64,000 nucleotides of DNA from JANQHO01 sp965218075. Lineage in GTDB: Bacteria; Bacteroidota; Bacteroidia; Flavobacteriales; Schleiferiaceae. The notes under the pieces were generated by a model. It was not told the DNA's origin, did no database searches, and worked only from the letters and a program-made list of their open reading frames with translations. The position numbers and the translations under genes were made by a program. Position 1 is the first letter of the stretch. Every line of letters begins with the position of its first letter. Location of the stretch: assembly GCA_965218075.1 (NCBI GenBank), contig CBDCJZ010000003.1, positions 124,001 to 188,000 of the forward strand. The letters run 5' to 3'. Of this stretch, positions 7,680-16,888 are shown in pieces.

Positions 7680-9977
7680 ATGCGCTTTAGGAGAAACAGT
7701 TATCTCATTGTAGAAAATGGGGGCACCTTACGAATTAAGCAGAGCAGCCGCCTAGTGATAGAAGAGGGCGCCGAGCTGATCGTCCATCCTGGAGCCATTA
7801 TCGAGCTAAGCGGAGAAAATGCCATACTGGAACTACAGGGCAAGCTTACTTTAAAGGAAAATGCAGAGTTTGCCCCTGCGGGGAATGGTTTTGTGCGCTT
7901 TAAGCAGGAACGGGTTCAGGACTTTCCTTCCAATTACCTAAATTTTGAAGGCAATAATATCATGCGCTTTAAAGGTACCGATAATTCCAATAAACGTCTG
8001 GAAGCAGCTGATTATACCTTATTTCCATCCGAGCTGGACAGTTTGATTATCGATAGTGCTCAAGTAGAAATAGCCAATGTTAAATATATTTCTATCTATA
8101 GCTCTTTCTATGCTCATCGAGCCACGTTCACCGGTATAGACACCACCAATCCCCTTTACGGCCATCAGGGTGTGATGCTTCATGGTCAAGCTCATGTCGT
8201 GATAGACCATTGTCACTTTACTGGGGGCTACTATGGTTTGGTGGCTTACCTGAGCCATCTGGGTAATCCCCTCAGTATTACCCATACTAATTTTACTAGA
8301 AGTTACGAAGCTCTGCGGGTTCATGGTAAAAAGGTGGTCTTAGACCATTGCGATTTCAAGGATAACAGAAAGTCCTTGCACCTTCGAGATGTGGATGGAG
8401 CCTGTTTGATGAAAAACTGTAAGGTCATAGGGAATGACCTAGATGAATCGGCCTGCGTAATTGGGCAAAGCGGGAGCACCCTCAAAATTGATAACTGCCT
8501 TTTCCAGGAAGGACGTATAGGTATGGCGACTTTGTTTACAAACATACGGTCTGTCTGTTCGAAATATCGCAATTTGGAAACGGCTTTGAGCATAAGGCAT
8601 GCTGATCTTGATATAGGAAACGGGGCTCGTAATACTTTCGATAGTAACAGCCGTTGTATTGAATCGAATCAGGCATGTAGGATCAACCTACAGAAAGGAC
8701 GTAACCTATTTTCCAATAATAGGAGCTATTATCTTTATGGAACCATTAACTCCAATTGCGACTCTGTTTATCATTACGATGCTAATGATACTATTTATCC
8801 TTACAAATTAGATGTAAAAGATAATCCTATGCCTGCATGGAATGGAGTCGTACCCATGAATTTGGTAATGAACAAAACGAATCCTCAACAGACCTTTCAA
8901 TTTGGCTTGCACAATTGGTCTGGGGTGCGGAATATGCAAACATGGTCATATATTTGCGCCGTTGACTTCGACTTACCCGATTTACCTGTTCCTGAAGCGC
9001 TTCAAGCCGAGTTTTCAGCGACTGACCCTCCTGGTACACCTGCTGATATAGAAAGGTTAGCCGTTGTCTTAAATGAGGCTGAAGCTTATATTAGCTGGTC
9101 AGATGAAGATGATGGCAGGCGAGACGATATGCGGGCTGTTGCTATGCTTCGGGAACTGATTGAGTATGTAAATGAAAATTACTCTTACCGAGAAGAACAA
9201 GGAGAAGGTGCAATCCTGGGAGGCCCTGACCGCCTGATGATGGACTTGGCGTTTAACCATTATCTCACCGCTCTATCTAATGCCTATCGCTTTGGATTTT
9301 TAGAGCTCAACCGTGCAGAGGAAGACGGAGAAGTCTCAGAAGAGCTGCAATTTATACTCGACGAAGCTGATCTGAGAATAGAACACGAAACCCAAGCCCC
9401 CAGTGTAGAGAATGCTTATCTTTTGCGTTTTCACTTTGAGCTGGCCAAAGCTCAAACTTATCGGATAGGAGAACACTACCAAGAAGCTTTGGAGATCCTC
9501 AACAGTCCTGATGAATGGGCCAGATATCCCGAAACCGAAGTAGTAGAACATTGGAGATGTGTATGTGAAACGGAAAGGGACTACATTCTAGAAAGAATAG
9601 GAGAAGAAGAATTTGCCCAAAGGATGGAAAGGTGTATGCAAACTGCTTCTAACAAAAGAGGAGCACCTTCCTTGCCTTACTATGAAGGAGTTCCCCTAGC
9701 TGACGTGATAGGAGCTTCAGAAACAGAAGGCATACAAGCCGAGCTAATGCCCAATCCCACCGATGGGAGAGGAACCATCCTTCTAATAGGCGAACACGGC
9801 CTGATTCATTACCAACTGAGTAGCCCAACGGGAGAGGTGTTGCAAGAGGGCGAAATAGGGGAGGAAGAATTCGACAAAACGTTCGAGCTACCTTATACTT
9901 CAGGAGTGTACTACCTGAGCTTAAAAGATCTTGAAAACGACAAGCTAAAACAATTTAAATGGGTGATAGTAAAATGA
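7680..9977 (+). CDS. beta-helix and T9SS sorting-domain protein, C-terminal part of the interrupted giant protein
   Basis: A 765-residue frame in phase with the hydrolase frame that stops 21 bp upstream. It begins in mid-domain (SYLIVENGGTLRIKQSS, then LVIEEGAELIVHPGA), the usual linker rungs that follow hydrolase-like domains in such proteins, and has no signal peptide of its own. Residues to about 400 look like right-handed parallel beta-helix rungs (VVIDHCHFTGG, KVVLDHCDFKDN). Residues about 450-670 look helical and TPR-like. The last 80 residues (AELMPNPTDGRG to SGVYYLSL and FKWVIVK) are a type A T9SS sorting domain that targets a protein for export and cell-surface attachment. The Met at 7680 is probably not a natural start. 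Alone, this part would not be exported. Confidence 0.75.
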   Translation: MRFRRNSYLIVENGGTLRIKQSSRLVIEEGAELIVHPGAIIELSGENAILELQGKLTLKENAEFAPAGNGFVRFKQERVQDFPSNYLNFEGNNIMRFKGTDNSNKRLEAADYTLFPSELDSLIIDSAQVEIANVKYISIYSSFYAHRATFTGIDTTNPLYGHQGVMLHGQAHVVIDHCHFTGGYYGLVAYLSHLGNPLSITHTNFTRSYEALRVHGKKVVLDHCDFKDNRKSLHLRDVDGACLMKNCKVIGNDLDESACVIGQSGSTLKIDNCLFQEGRIGMATLFTNIRSVCSKYRNLETALSIRHADLDIGNGARNTFDSNSRCIESNQACRINLQKGRNLFSNNRSYYLYGTINSNCDSVYHYDANDTIYPYKLDVKDNPMPAWNGVVPMNLVMNKTNPQQTFQFGLHNWSGVRNMQTWSYICAVDFDLPDLPVPEALQAEFSATDPPGTPADIERLAVVLNEAEAYISWSDEDDGRRDDMRAVAMLRELIEYVNENYSYREEQGEGAILGGPDRLMMDLAFNHYLTALSNAYRFGFLELNRAEEDGEVSEELQFILDEADLRIEHETQAPSVENAYLLRFHFELAKAQTYRIGEHYQEALEILNSPDEWARYPETEVVEHWRCVCETERDYILERIGEEEFAQRMERCMQTASNKRGAPSLPYYEGVPLADVIGASETEGIQAELMPNPTDGRGTILLIGEHGLIHYQLSSPTGEVLQEGEIGEEEFDKTFELPYTSGVYYLSLKDLENDKLKQFKWVIVK

Positions 9978-10007
9978 TTTAATTCGGGTTAAAATTAATG
10001 TTTCAAC

Positions 10008-10394
10008 GTGAAAAAAGCCATTGGAGTTTTATTGGGCATAACTATTCTGTTAGCCATAGCTTATATATACATTTTTCATAAGCCTCATCGTGATATACAG
10101 AGAGAAAAATCGACCTATAGACTAAGTGGAGAAGAATTAAGCGCTGCCTATACCGAAGATGTTGAAATGGCTAATGAGCTATATCTCGATCAGGTAATAG
10201 AAATCAATGCTGTAGTCATAGAAGTTGACGGTAGCAACTTAAAACTAGATCACGATATTTACTGCATGATGTTAAAAGATTTTAAAGTTCCCGTTCACGT
10301 AAAGAGTCGTGAAGTTATTATTAAAGGCAGGATAGTGGGTTATGATGAGCTCTTTAAAGAAGTGAGAGTCGATAATTGTGAGCTAGTTCAGTAA
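10008..10394 (+). CDS. membrane-anchored OB-fold protein (tRNA_anti-like family)
   Basis: A 128-residue protein with GTG start: MKKAIGVLLGITILLAIAYI is one N-terminal membrane anchor, followed by FHKPHRD and LSGEELSAAY, then alternating beta strands (QVIEINAVVIEV, EVIIKGRIVGYDEL, VRVDNCELVQ). The HKPHRD entry and the strand pattern ending in a cysteine-containing strand match the Bacteroidota OB-fold family called tRNA_anti-like; these face the periplasm and have no established function. The gene overlaps the convergent MFS transporter gene by 7 nt at their 3' ends. Confidence 0.65.
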   Translation: MKKAIGVLLGITILLAIAYIYIFHKPHRDIQREKSTYRLSGEELSAAYTEDVEMANELYLDQVIEINAVVIEVDGSNLKLDHDIYCMMLKDFKVPVHVKSREVIIKGRIVGYDELFKEVRVDNCELVQ

Positions 10395-11668
10395 ACATAT
10401 TTAGTGCGTCTAACCCTAAGGATCAAAATAAATCCGATAACAAAGAAAACAGATAAGGATAAAGCGCTCATTTTCATATTTCCAGTAAGATCAATCAAAT
10501 AACCGTAAACCATAGTGCTCAATACAATAGCGATCTTTTCACTTACGTGATAAAAGCTAAAAAAGCTGGCATGTGATTGAGTTTTAGGTAATAATTTGGA
10601 ATAGGTGCTACGGCTAATAGCTTGTATACCACCCATTACTAGACCCACTATTCCTCCGATAGCGTAAAATTTATATTCCACCAAAGGATCAGTCTTATTG
10701 AGCGTATAAGCTAGAAAACAAACAATTGCCCAAATGACAATGCTGATCTTTAAAGCTCCCAGGTTGCCAAATATTTTGGATAGATAAGAGAACAAATAAG
10801 ACCCTCCAATGCCTACAAACTGTATAATGAGGATAGTGACTATCAGCTTTGAGGAGTCGAGTTCTAATTCTTCACTGCCATAAAGGCTGGCCAATAAAAA
10901 AACAGTTTGCACCCCCATGCTGAAAAAGAAAAAGCTGTAAAGAAACCTCCTAAGGGATTGTTGATCTTTTAACTGCTTGAATACATTGAGAAACTCTGCA
11001 TAACCTTTCCAGATATACTTTCCTTCTTCCGGTTTTCGGTGATACACATTGTCGGGCAACCGCTTGAAAGTAATCTGAGCAAATCCTGCCCACCAGAGAC
11101 CCACTGTTAAAAAGCTAATACGAGAAGCTTCTCCGGCATTACTCAGGCCAAAGGTTTCAGGTATTGTTATCATAAGCAAGTTTATAATCAACAGTAATGA
11201 AGAGCCCATATAACCAAGGGCAAAGCCTTTTGCACTTAAGTCATCTTGCTTTTCTGGAGGGGCAACTTCTGGCAAAAAGGCATTATAAAAAACAAGGCTG
11301 CCCCAAAAACCTATGCTAGCAAAGATGCTTAGTCCCAAGCCTAAGTAAATGTTGGTGCCTTCAAAAAAGAATAGACTGCTACAGGAAGCCGCTCCTAGAT
11401 AGCAGAAAAATTTCAAAAAATTCTTTTTCTGACCAGTATAATCTGCAATGCCCGAAAGTAATGGAGAAATGACAGCCACAATCAAAAAAGAAAAAGCTAA
11501 AGAATAGCTGTACAAAGTAGAGCTGGGTAATAAGTATCCCAGAATGTTTATCTCGCTTTCGACGGCATTGTTAAAATAAATGGGAAACACCGCTGAGCTA
11601 ATCACTAAAGAATAAACAGAATTGGCCCAATCATAAAAGGCCCAGGCGTTTTGAATCTTTTTTTTCAT
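10388..11668 (-). CDS. MFS transporter, UMF1 (Atg22-like) family
   Basis: From the ATG at 11666-11668 the product is 426 residues, beginning MKKKIQNAWAFYDWANSVYS. The FYDWANS motif at the start of helix 1 is the signature of UMF1/Atg22-like major facilitator proteins. About 12 hydrophobic helices follow, with ADYTGQKK between helices 2 and 3 matching the MFS loop motif and a long central loop (NVYHRKPEEGKY). The frame is open further upstream to 11815, but that extension would overlap the divergent nrnA gene and lacks membrane character, so the later start is preferred. Substrate unknown; eukaryotic relatives export amino acids from the vacuole. Confidence 0.8.
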   Translation of the reverse strand: MKKKIQNAWAFYDWANSVYSLVISSAVFPIYFNNAVESEINILGYLLPSSTLYSYSLAFSFLIVAVISPLLSGIADYTGQKKNFLKFFCYLGAASCSSLFFFEGTNIYLGLGLSIFASIGFWGSLVFYNAFLPEVAPPEKQDDLSAKGFALGYMGSSLLLIINLLMITIPETFGLSNAGEASRISFLTVGLWWAGFAQITFKRLPDNVYHRKPEEGKYIWKGYAEFLNVFKQLKDQQSLRRFLYSFFFFSMGVQTVFLLASLYGSEELELDSSKLIVTILIIQFVGIGGSYLFSYLSKIFGNLGALKISIVIWAIVCFLAYTLNKTDPLVEYKFYAIGGIVGLVMGGIQAISRSTYSKLLPKTQSHASFFSFYHVSEKIAIVLSTMVYGYLIDLTGNMKMSALSLSVFFVIGFILILRVRRTKYVY

Positions 11669-11735
11669 GTGGGGCTGAAGATAGATAAAAGACAGCTTTT
11701 TGATAGTATTTTGAGCTAGCTTAAGCTGGTTATAT

Positions 11736-12761
11736 TTGTCCACTGTGAAATTACCTTGCCGAATTACTGAAAGAGCTCTCGAGCTAATTGAAAAATCAGA
11801 TAGAATTGTAATCACTAATCACGTTAACCCCGATGGAGATGCAGTAGGAAGCGCCCTTGGCTTAGCTTTGGTGCTGAAAAAAGAAGGGAAACAGATTGAA
11901 GTAATTGTACCGAATCAATATCCCAGTTTTTTAAAGTGGATGAAGGGTAGCTCAGAGGTCGTATTTTACAAAGATAATACCGAAACTGCCAATAGAATTT
12001 TACGTGAGGCCGATCTTATTTTTCATCTGGATTACAATTCTTTGACGCGGAGCGGATCTATGAAACAAATATTAGAAGAGGTTTCCGCTCAAAAGATCAT
12101 GATTGACCATCACCAAAGTTCAGATGACTTCTCTGATGTAAAATACTCAAACACCGATGTTTCTTCCACCTGTGAAATGGTATATCATTTTATTGAAAGC
12201 CTGGGATGGAAAGCTCATATTGATTCTGTTGTAGCAGAATGTCTTTACACAGGTATTCTTACGGACACAGGAGGCTTTAAACACAGCAATATTTCACCCA
12301 TAACCCATCAAGTGGTTGCTCTACTCATAGAAAAAGGGGTAAAGCCACGGGATATAGCTTCTAGGATATACGATACCAATACTCCCCAAAAACTTAAATT
12401 ATTGAGCAGAGCCCTTGAGCATATGGATTTAATAGAACAGTATAGAACTGCCGTAATTAGCCTGAATGAAGAAGATTTAATTGAATTTGATTGCCAGCCA
12501 GGTGATACAAGAGGTATTGTGAACTATGGTCTATCCCTTATGGGAATGGTTTTCAGCGCTTTTTTTTACCCTCTAGATGGTATAATAAAGATTAGCTTTC
12601 GAAGCAAAGATGATTTTGACGTTAATTCCTTTGCGCGCAAGCACTTTAACGGGGGAGGACATAAAAATGCAGCGGGGGGAATTTCCAACTTAAACATGAA
12701 AGAAACTCTGAAAAAGTTCTATAAGATTCTGCCTTCTTATGAAAAACTGCTTTCTAGCTAA
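11736..12761 (+). CDS. nrnA: DHH-family oligoribonuclease / pAp phosphatase
   Basis: A 341-residue cytoplasmic DHH/DHHA1 phosphoesterase. NHVNPDGDAVGS (residues 28-39), a conserved Asp in FHLDYNS (about 99), the DHH motif at 124-126 (MIDHHQSS) and the C-terminal GGGHKNAAGG (about 306-315) are all present, so both metal-binding lobe and substrate lobe look intact. NrnA-type enzymes degrade short RNA oligomers and dephosphorylate 3'-phosphoadenosine 5'-phosphate. The start is uncertain: TTG at 11736 or GTG at 11745 (VKLPCRITERA), with no clear ribosome-binding site at either. The gene overlaps gldI by 23 nt, and the nrnA-gldI-FKBP order is typical of Flavobacteriia. Confidence 0.85.
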   Translation: MSTVKLPCRITERALELIEKSDRIVITNHVNPDGDAVGSALGLALVLKKEGKQIEVIVPNQYPSFLKWMKGSSEVVFYKDNTETANRILREADLIFHLDYNSLTRSGSMKQILEEVSAQKIMIDHHQSSDDFSDVKYSNTDVSSTCEMVYHFIESLGWKAHIDSVVAECLYTGILTDTGGFKHSNISPITHQVVALLIEKGVKPRDIASRIYDTNTPQKLKLLSRALEHMDLIEQYRTAVISLNEEDLIEFDCQPGDTRGIVNYGLSLMGMVFSAFFYPLDGIIKISFRSKDDFDVNSFARKHFNGGGHKNAAGGISNLNMKETLKKFYKILPSYEKLLSS

Positions 12762-13299
12762 AATTTTAAAGTATAGTTTTTCTATGGCTCTTGTTCCTGC
12801 GATATACGGATGTCAATATTCTAGCCAGGAAGGTGATACATGGCAATCTCATCAAAAAAATAGAAAAGGAAGAATCACTGCTAATCGCCATTTTCTGGAG
12901 AAGGAACGCGCTTCTATTCAAGCATATATAGTAAAATATCAGCTAGAAATGCAAAGAAGCGGCACAGGTCTATATTATCGGCTTTTTAAAGATTCAGTTG
13001 CGAGTAAAAATGCCACTAGCGGAGACAGGGTAGAAATAGAATATCGGATATCTAGCATGAGCGGAACCGGTTTTTATTCCTCTAAAGAGAGTGGCCCCCG
13101 CTCGTTTACTATTGACTGCGATGAAGCCGAAATAGGACTACATGAAGCAATAAAATTATTAGGAGTGGGTGATAAAGGTTTATTTATTTTACCTTCGCAT
13201 CTCGCCTTTGGGGTGGCTGGCGACCAACAGAGGATTCCACCTGCTATTCCTTTGGTTTATGAAATAGAAATAATTAATATTCAACAATCAAAATCCTAA
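12739..13299 (+). CDS. gldI: GldI-like gliding-motility lipoprotein (FKBP-type peptidyl-prolyl isomerase)
   Basis: A 186-residue lipoprotein: an N-terminal signal with SMALVPAIYGC places the lipidated Cys at 25. The domain from about residue 85 (GDRVEIEYRI, then LLGVGDKGLFILPSHLAFG, then IPPAIPLVYEIEII) is an FKBP-type prolyl isomerase fold. GldI is a Bacteroidota-specific FKBP lipoprotein needed for gliding and helps fold cell-surface T9SS and gliding components. The gene begins inside the end of nrnA and is followed 7 bp later by a cyclophilin-FKBP gene, so the three form an operon. The fit rests on position and fold. A role in folding the giant T9SS proteins downstream in this window is plausible but inferred. 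Confidence 0.8.
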   Translation: MKNCFLAKILKYSFSMALVPAIYGCQYSSQEGDTWQSHQKNRKGRITANRHFLEKERASIQAYIVKYQLEMQRSGTGLYYRLFKDSVASKNATSGDRVEIEYRISSMSGTGFYSSKESGPRSFTIDCDEAEIGLHEAIKLLGVGDKGLFILPSHLAFGVAGDQQRIPPAIPLVYEIEIINIQQSKS

Positions 13300-13306
13300 T
13301 TTCCAA

Positions 13307-14380
13307 ATGAGAGAAATATTGATGACGGCCTTGATTTTTGCCGGTATCCTGAGCGGTTGTAGTTCGCAAAATAACGTAGTGGTAAACGGTGAAAAGATCG
13401 AGCTAAAAGACGGCCTATATACTAAGATCGCTACTAACAAAGGGGATATTCTGTTAAAATTGCATTACAATGAAGTTCCGATGACAGTGGCTAATTTCGT
13501 AGGTCTAGCAGAAGGAAAAATTAAAAACACCGCTAAACCTGAGGGTGAGCCTTTTTATGACGATCTTAAATTTCACCGCGTGGTTGCGGAATTCATGATC
13601 CAAGGAGGAGACCCTCAAGGCAATGGTTCTGGTGGCCCTGGCTATTCCTTTCCAGATGAGTTTCACCCTGATTTGAAACACGACGGCCCCGGAGTATTGT
13701 CTATGGCCAATGAAGGGCTCGCTACCAATGGCAGCCAGTTTTTTATCACCCATAAAGAAACCTCTTGGCTAAATGGCAAGCATTCTGTGTTTGGACGAGT
13801 AATTAAAGGTCAGGATGTGGTTGATAAAGTAGCTCAGGATGACCTCATGGAAAAGGTAGAAATAATAAGGATAGGTAAATACCTCCAAAACTATGAACCT
13901 GTTATGGCTTTTGAGGAAGCTAAAGCAAAAAATGAAAAGAAAAGATCGGGGGAAGCCAAAGAAAGAGCAAAAGCCGTAGAGAAATATAAAGAAGGAGCTG
14001 AAAAAACACCTGGCGGCTTGTATTATAAAGTTTTAAAAGAAGGGGAGGGGCCTAAGCCTGAAGAGGGTCAGACGATACAAGTTCACTATGCCGGATATTT
14101 AGCTGACGGAACCCTATTTGATACCAGCCTTAAAGAGCTGGCTGAACAAAATAATAAGTACGACCCCCGCAGAGAACCTTACCCCCCTTTTGAAATGAGC
14201 TATGGACCCGACGCACGTGTGATTAGAGGATGGATAGAAGGTTTACAATTGATGAGAGTAGGGGATAAGCATCAACTGATTGTTCCTCCTGCTCTGGGAT
14301 ATGGAAGTCGTGGTGTTCCGGGACTTATTCCCGCTGATTCATGGTTGATTTTTGAGGTGGAACTAATGGGAATAAAATAG
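13307..14380 (+). CDS. cyclophilin-FKBP fusion peptidyl-prolyl isomerase lipoprotein
   Basis: A 357-residue lipoprotein with two isomerase domains. The lipobox ILSGC gives Cys18. Residues about 35-195 are cyclophilin: FHRVVAEFMIQGGDPQG, SMANEGLATNGSQFFIT, and HSVFGRVIKG carry the expected active-site residues (Arg in FHR, Gln-Phe in SQFF). A charged linker of about 45 residues (EEAKAKNEKKRSGEAKERA) leads to an FKBP domain (GQTIQVHYAGYLADGTLFDTS to VPPALGYGSRG and LIFEVELMGIK). Both domains catalyse cis-trans isomerisation of prolyl bonds, here presumably in the periplasm. The gene follows gldI by 7 bp. An ATG at 13322 is an alternative start but would shorten the signal peptide. Confidence 0.85.
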   Translation: MREILMTALIFAGILSGCSSQNNVVVNGEKIELKDGLYTKIATNKGDILLKLHYNEVPMTVANFVGLAEGKIKNTAKPEGEPFYDDLKFHRVVAEFMIQGGDPQGNGSGGPGYSFPDEFHPDLKHDGPGVLSMANEGLATNGSQFFITHKETSWLNGKHSVFGRVIKGQDVVDKVAQDDLMEKVEIIRIGKYLQNYEPVMAFEEAKAKNEKKRSGEAKERAKAVEKYKEGAEKTPGGLYYKVLKEGEGPKPEEGQTIQVHYAGYLADGTLFDTSLKELAEQNNKYDPRREPYPPFEMSYGPDARVIRGWIEGLQLMRVGDKHQLIVPPALGYGSRGVPGLIPADSWLIFEVELMGIK

Positions 14381-14477
14381 GAAACACAGGGTATCTATGT
14401 AATTCCGAATTATCCATGAAAAGACATTGCTAGCTAAGCCTAGAGCTCACAGAAACGATTTGCACTCCCCCAAAAAT

Positions 14478-14554
<77 letters not shown>

Positions 14555-14620
14555 ACTGCATACTATACACATTTAAAATATTGCCATTGCTTTGAGGATT
14601 AGGGAAAAACCCCTTAAAAC

Positions 14621-14799
14621 CTCTTTATTTTCAATGAATTCCTTATCTTCTTTAAGCAGTGGGGTGGGAGTGAGGAGCCCTATGGGAGGCAGATCGATTA
14701 CTTGAAGGGCATATAGAGGATGAAATGCCTATTTTATGCGGTTTAGGTTATAAAAAAGCCCGTGTTTATTTAACTCATACAACTAGAGACGGTGCCTAA
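14621..14799 (+). pseudogene. remnant of a DUF5131-like (phage Gp37/Gp68) gene, 3' end
   Basis: One frame reads NEFLIFFKQWGG then GRQIDYL before a stop; a shift of frame continues LLEGHIEDEMPI to THTTRDGA and stops at TAA 14797-14799, one base before the mod ATG. FFKQWGG followed by GR-x-hydrophobic-D and a D-E-x-P-like end is the C-terminal pattern of DUF5131 proteins. Only the end of the gene remains and it is frameshifted near 14715. Identification depends on this short motif. Confidence 0.45.
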
Positions 14800-14800
14800 C

Positions 14801-16888
14801 ATGAAACTTTCAGATAGTAAAATTAGAGATATTAATGAGTATTTAGAGGAGGGGAAACCCCTCCCAGAGTATTATCGCTTTTTACTATTTGAAGATAAAA
14901 AACAAGTAGAACTAGTTTGGAACGGCAAAACTAATCGAGTTTGTGAGGTAGTTCTTCCCTTTCAAACTATTGAACAGGTAGATGAGCCCCGTTCAGAAGA
15001 AGATAGAAATTTACAAAGCAGCCTTTTTGACCCTGTAACTGGCCGCCAACTTAAAGGTTGGACAAATAAACTTATTTGGGGAGACAATAAACTGATTTTA
15101 TCATCTCTCAAGAATGGGCCGCTGCGTGAGGAGATTGAAGCACAAGGCGGCCTCAAACTCATCTATATTGATCCACCCTTTGATGTGGGGGCTGACTTTT
15201 CAATGAATATTGAAGTTGGAGAAGATACTTTTACAAAAGAACCTAATGTTCTCGAAGAACTTGCCTACCGCGACACCTGGAGTAAAGGAGCGGACTCCTT
15301 TATCGCCATGATCTACGAGCGATTAATTCTCATTCGGGATCTACTCGCCGAGGATGGAAGTGTTTATGTGCATTGTGATTGGCGAGTGAATAGTTTAATT
15401 CGTCTTGCGATGGATGAGATACTTGGGAAAGAGAATTTCGTTAATCAAATATCTTGGTATTATAGGAGATGGAATATTGCTGGTAAAATGTTTGCAGCTA
15501 ACCATGATAATATTTTCTATTATGCAAAAAATAAAGGAAAACATTGCTTTAACCAGCTTTTTATCCCAAAATCATCTAAATCCAGCGCACAAGGAAAATC
15601 ATGGAAAAGTGTTATTGGGGAAGATGGGGTCAGGCGATCTATAATGACAGATGAACCTACAAAAGGTGTTCCAATGCCAGATATGTGGGAAATCTCAATG
15701 ATAAATCCTGTTGGAAAAGAGAGAATAGGCTATCCCACTCAAAAACCCGGAGCTCTCCTTGAGCGCATCATCGAAGTCTCTTCCAACGAAGGAGATCTTG
15801 TTGCCGACTTCTTCTGCGGCTCAGGCACCACCTGTGCTGTCGCCGAAAAGCTGGGCCGTAAGTGGATTGGCTCAGACTTGGGCAAATTTGCTATTCATAC
15901 CACACGCAAAAGAATGATTGCTGTTCAAAGAGAGCTCAAAAGAGAAAATAAAAACTATAGAGCCTTTGAAATTCTCAATCTCGGAAAATACGAAAGGCAA
16001 CACTATATTGGAGTTACTGAAGACTTAGATAATGAAAAGAAAGCCGAGAAGTTAAAACAGAAAGCAAGAGATTATATAGCACTTATTTTAAAAGCTTACT
16101 CTGCGGAGCCCATTACTCAAAGCTCTGTATTTCACGGGAAAAAATCTGGAAAACTCGTTGCTGTTGGGCCAATCAATTTACCTATAAGCAGGCTTTTTGT
16201 TGAAGAAGTTATAAAAGAATGCTTAGACAAGAGAATTTCTCGTGTAGATATTCTTGCCTTTGAATTTGAGATGGGTTTATTTCCGCAAATTCAGCAAGAA
16301 GCTAAAGAAAAAGGTATTGACCTTGCCCTCAAATACATACCAAAAGATGTTTTTGACAAAAGAGCTGTTGACAAAAATCAAGTCGTTTTTCACGATGTGT
16401 CTTATTTAGAGGTAAAGACGCATACTAAAAAAGGAAAAATTGCTGTAGAATTAACAGATTTTTCTGTTTATTACTCTCAAGATTCTGTCGAACAAGCTTT
16501 AAAAACTCTTAAAAAAGGAAAAAGCAAGGTGATGGTTGAAAATGGGAAAATAATAAAGATTAAAAAAGACCAAGAAGAAAAAGTAAGCAGAGAAGTCCTT
16601 ACAAAAAGTTGGAAGGATTGGATAGATTACTGGAGTGTAGATTTTGACTTTGAAAGCAAAAAAGAAATTATACGAGTCAAAGACCCCAAAACAAATAAAA
16701 TTAAAGAACATTACACAGGAGATTACATTTTTGAAAATGAGTGGCAGTCTTTTAAAACAAAAAAGGATCGAAAAATTGAAATAAAAACTCCTTTTCATGA
16801 AGTAAGCCCGGGGAAAAGAAAAATAGCCGTTAAAGTGATTGATATATTTGGAAACGACACCATGAAAATTACAGAGGTGAAAATATGA
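14801..16888 (+). CDS. mod: type III restriction-modification system, Mod adenine methyltransferase
   Basis: A 695-residue N6-adenine methyltransferase of the beta class, shown by motif order: catalytic DPPF (residues 124-127, in LIYIDPPFD) comes before the SAM-binding FCGSGTT (338-344, in LVADFFCGSG). A target-recognition region lies between them (about 200-300). The start is the ATG at 14801 rather than an upstream GTG at 14792, which lies in the previous remnant. In type III systems Mod sets sequence specificity and methylates one strand; it also works in complex with Res for cleavage. The C-terminal 150 residues are lysine-rich. The stop overlaps the next gene by 4 nt (ATGA), so the metallopeptidase gene is translationally coupled. 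Mod and Res are separated by about 2.3 kb of other genes, which is unusual. Confidence 0.88.
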   Translation: MKLSDSKIRDINEYLEEGKPLPEYYRFLLFEDKKQVELVWNGKTNRVCEVVLPFQTIEQVDEPRSEEDRNLQSSLFDPVTGRQLKGWTNKLIWGDNKLILSSLKNGPLREEIEAQGGLKLIYIDPPFDVGADFSMNIEVGEDTFTKEPNVLEELAYRDTWSKGADSFIAMIYERLILIRDLLAEDGSVYVHCDWRVNSLIRLAMDEILGKENFVNQISWYYRRWNIAGKMFAANHDNIFYYAKNKGKHCFNQLFIPKSSKSSAQGKSWKSVIGEDGVRRSIMTDEPTKGVPMPDMWEISMINPVGKERIGYPTQKPGALLERIIEVSSNEGDLVADFFCGSGTTCAVAEKLGRKWIGSDLGKFAIHTTRKRMIAVQRELKRENKNYRAFEILNLGKYERQHYIGVTEDLDNEKKAEKLKQKARDYIALILKAYSAEPITQSSVFHGKKSGKLVAVGPINLPISRLFVEEVIKECLDKRISRVDILAFEFEMGLFPQIQQEAKEKGIDLALKYIPKDVFDKRAVDKNQVVFHDVSYLEVKTHTKKGKIAVELTDFSVYYSQDSVEQALKTLKKGKSKVMVENGKIIKIKKDQEEKVSREVLTKSWKDWIDYWSVDFDFESKKEIIRVKDPKTNKIKEHYTGDYIFENEWQSFKTKKDRKIEIKTPFHEVSPGKRKIAVKVIDIFGNDTMKITEVKI

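Noticed and set aside
11669..11815. N-terminal extension of the MFS transporter to 11815
   Set aside because: The extra 49 residues overlap nrnA on the other strand and precede the family's normal start at MKKKIQNAWAFYDWANS.
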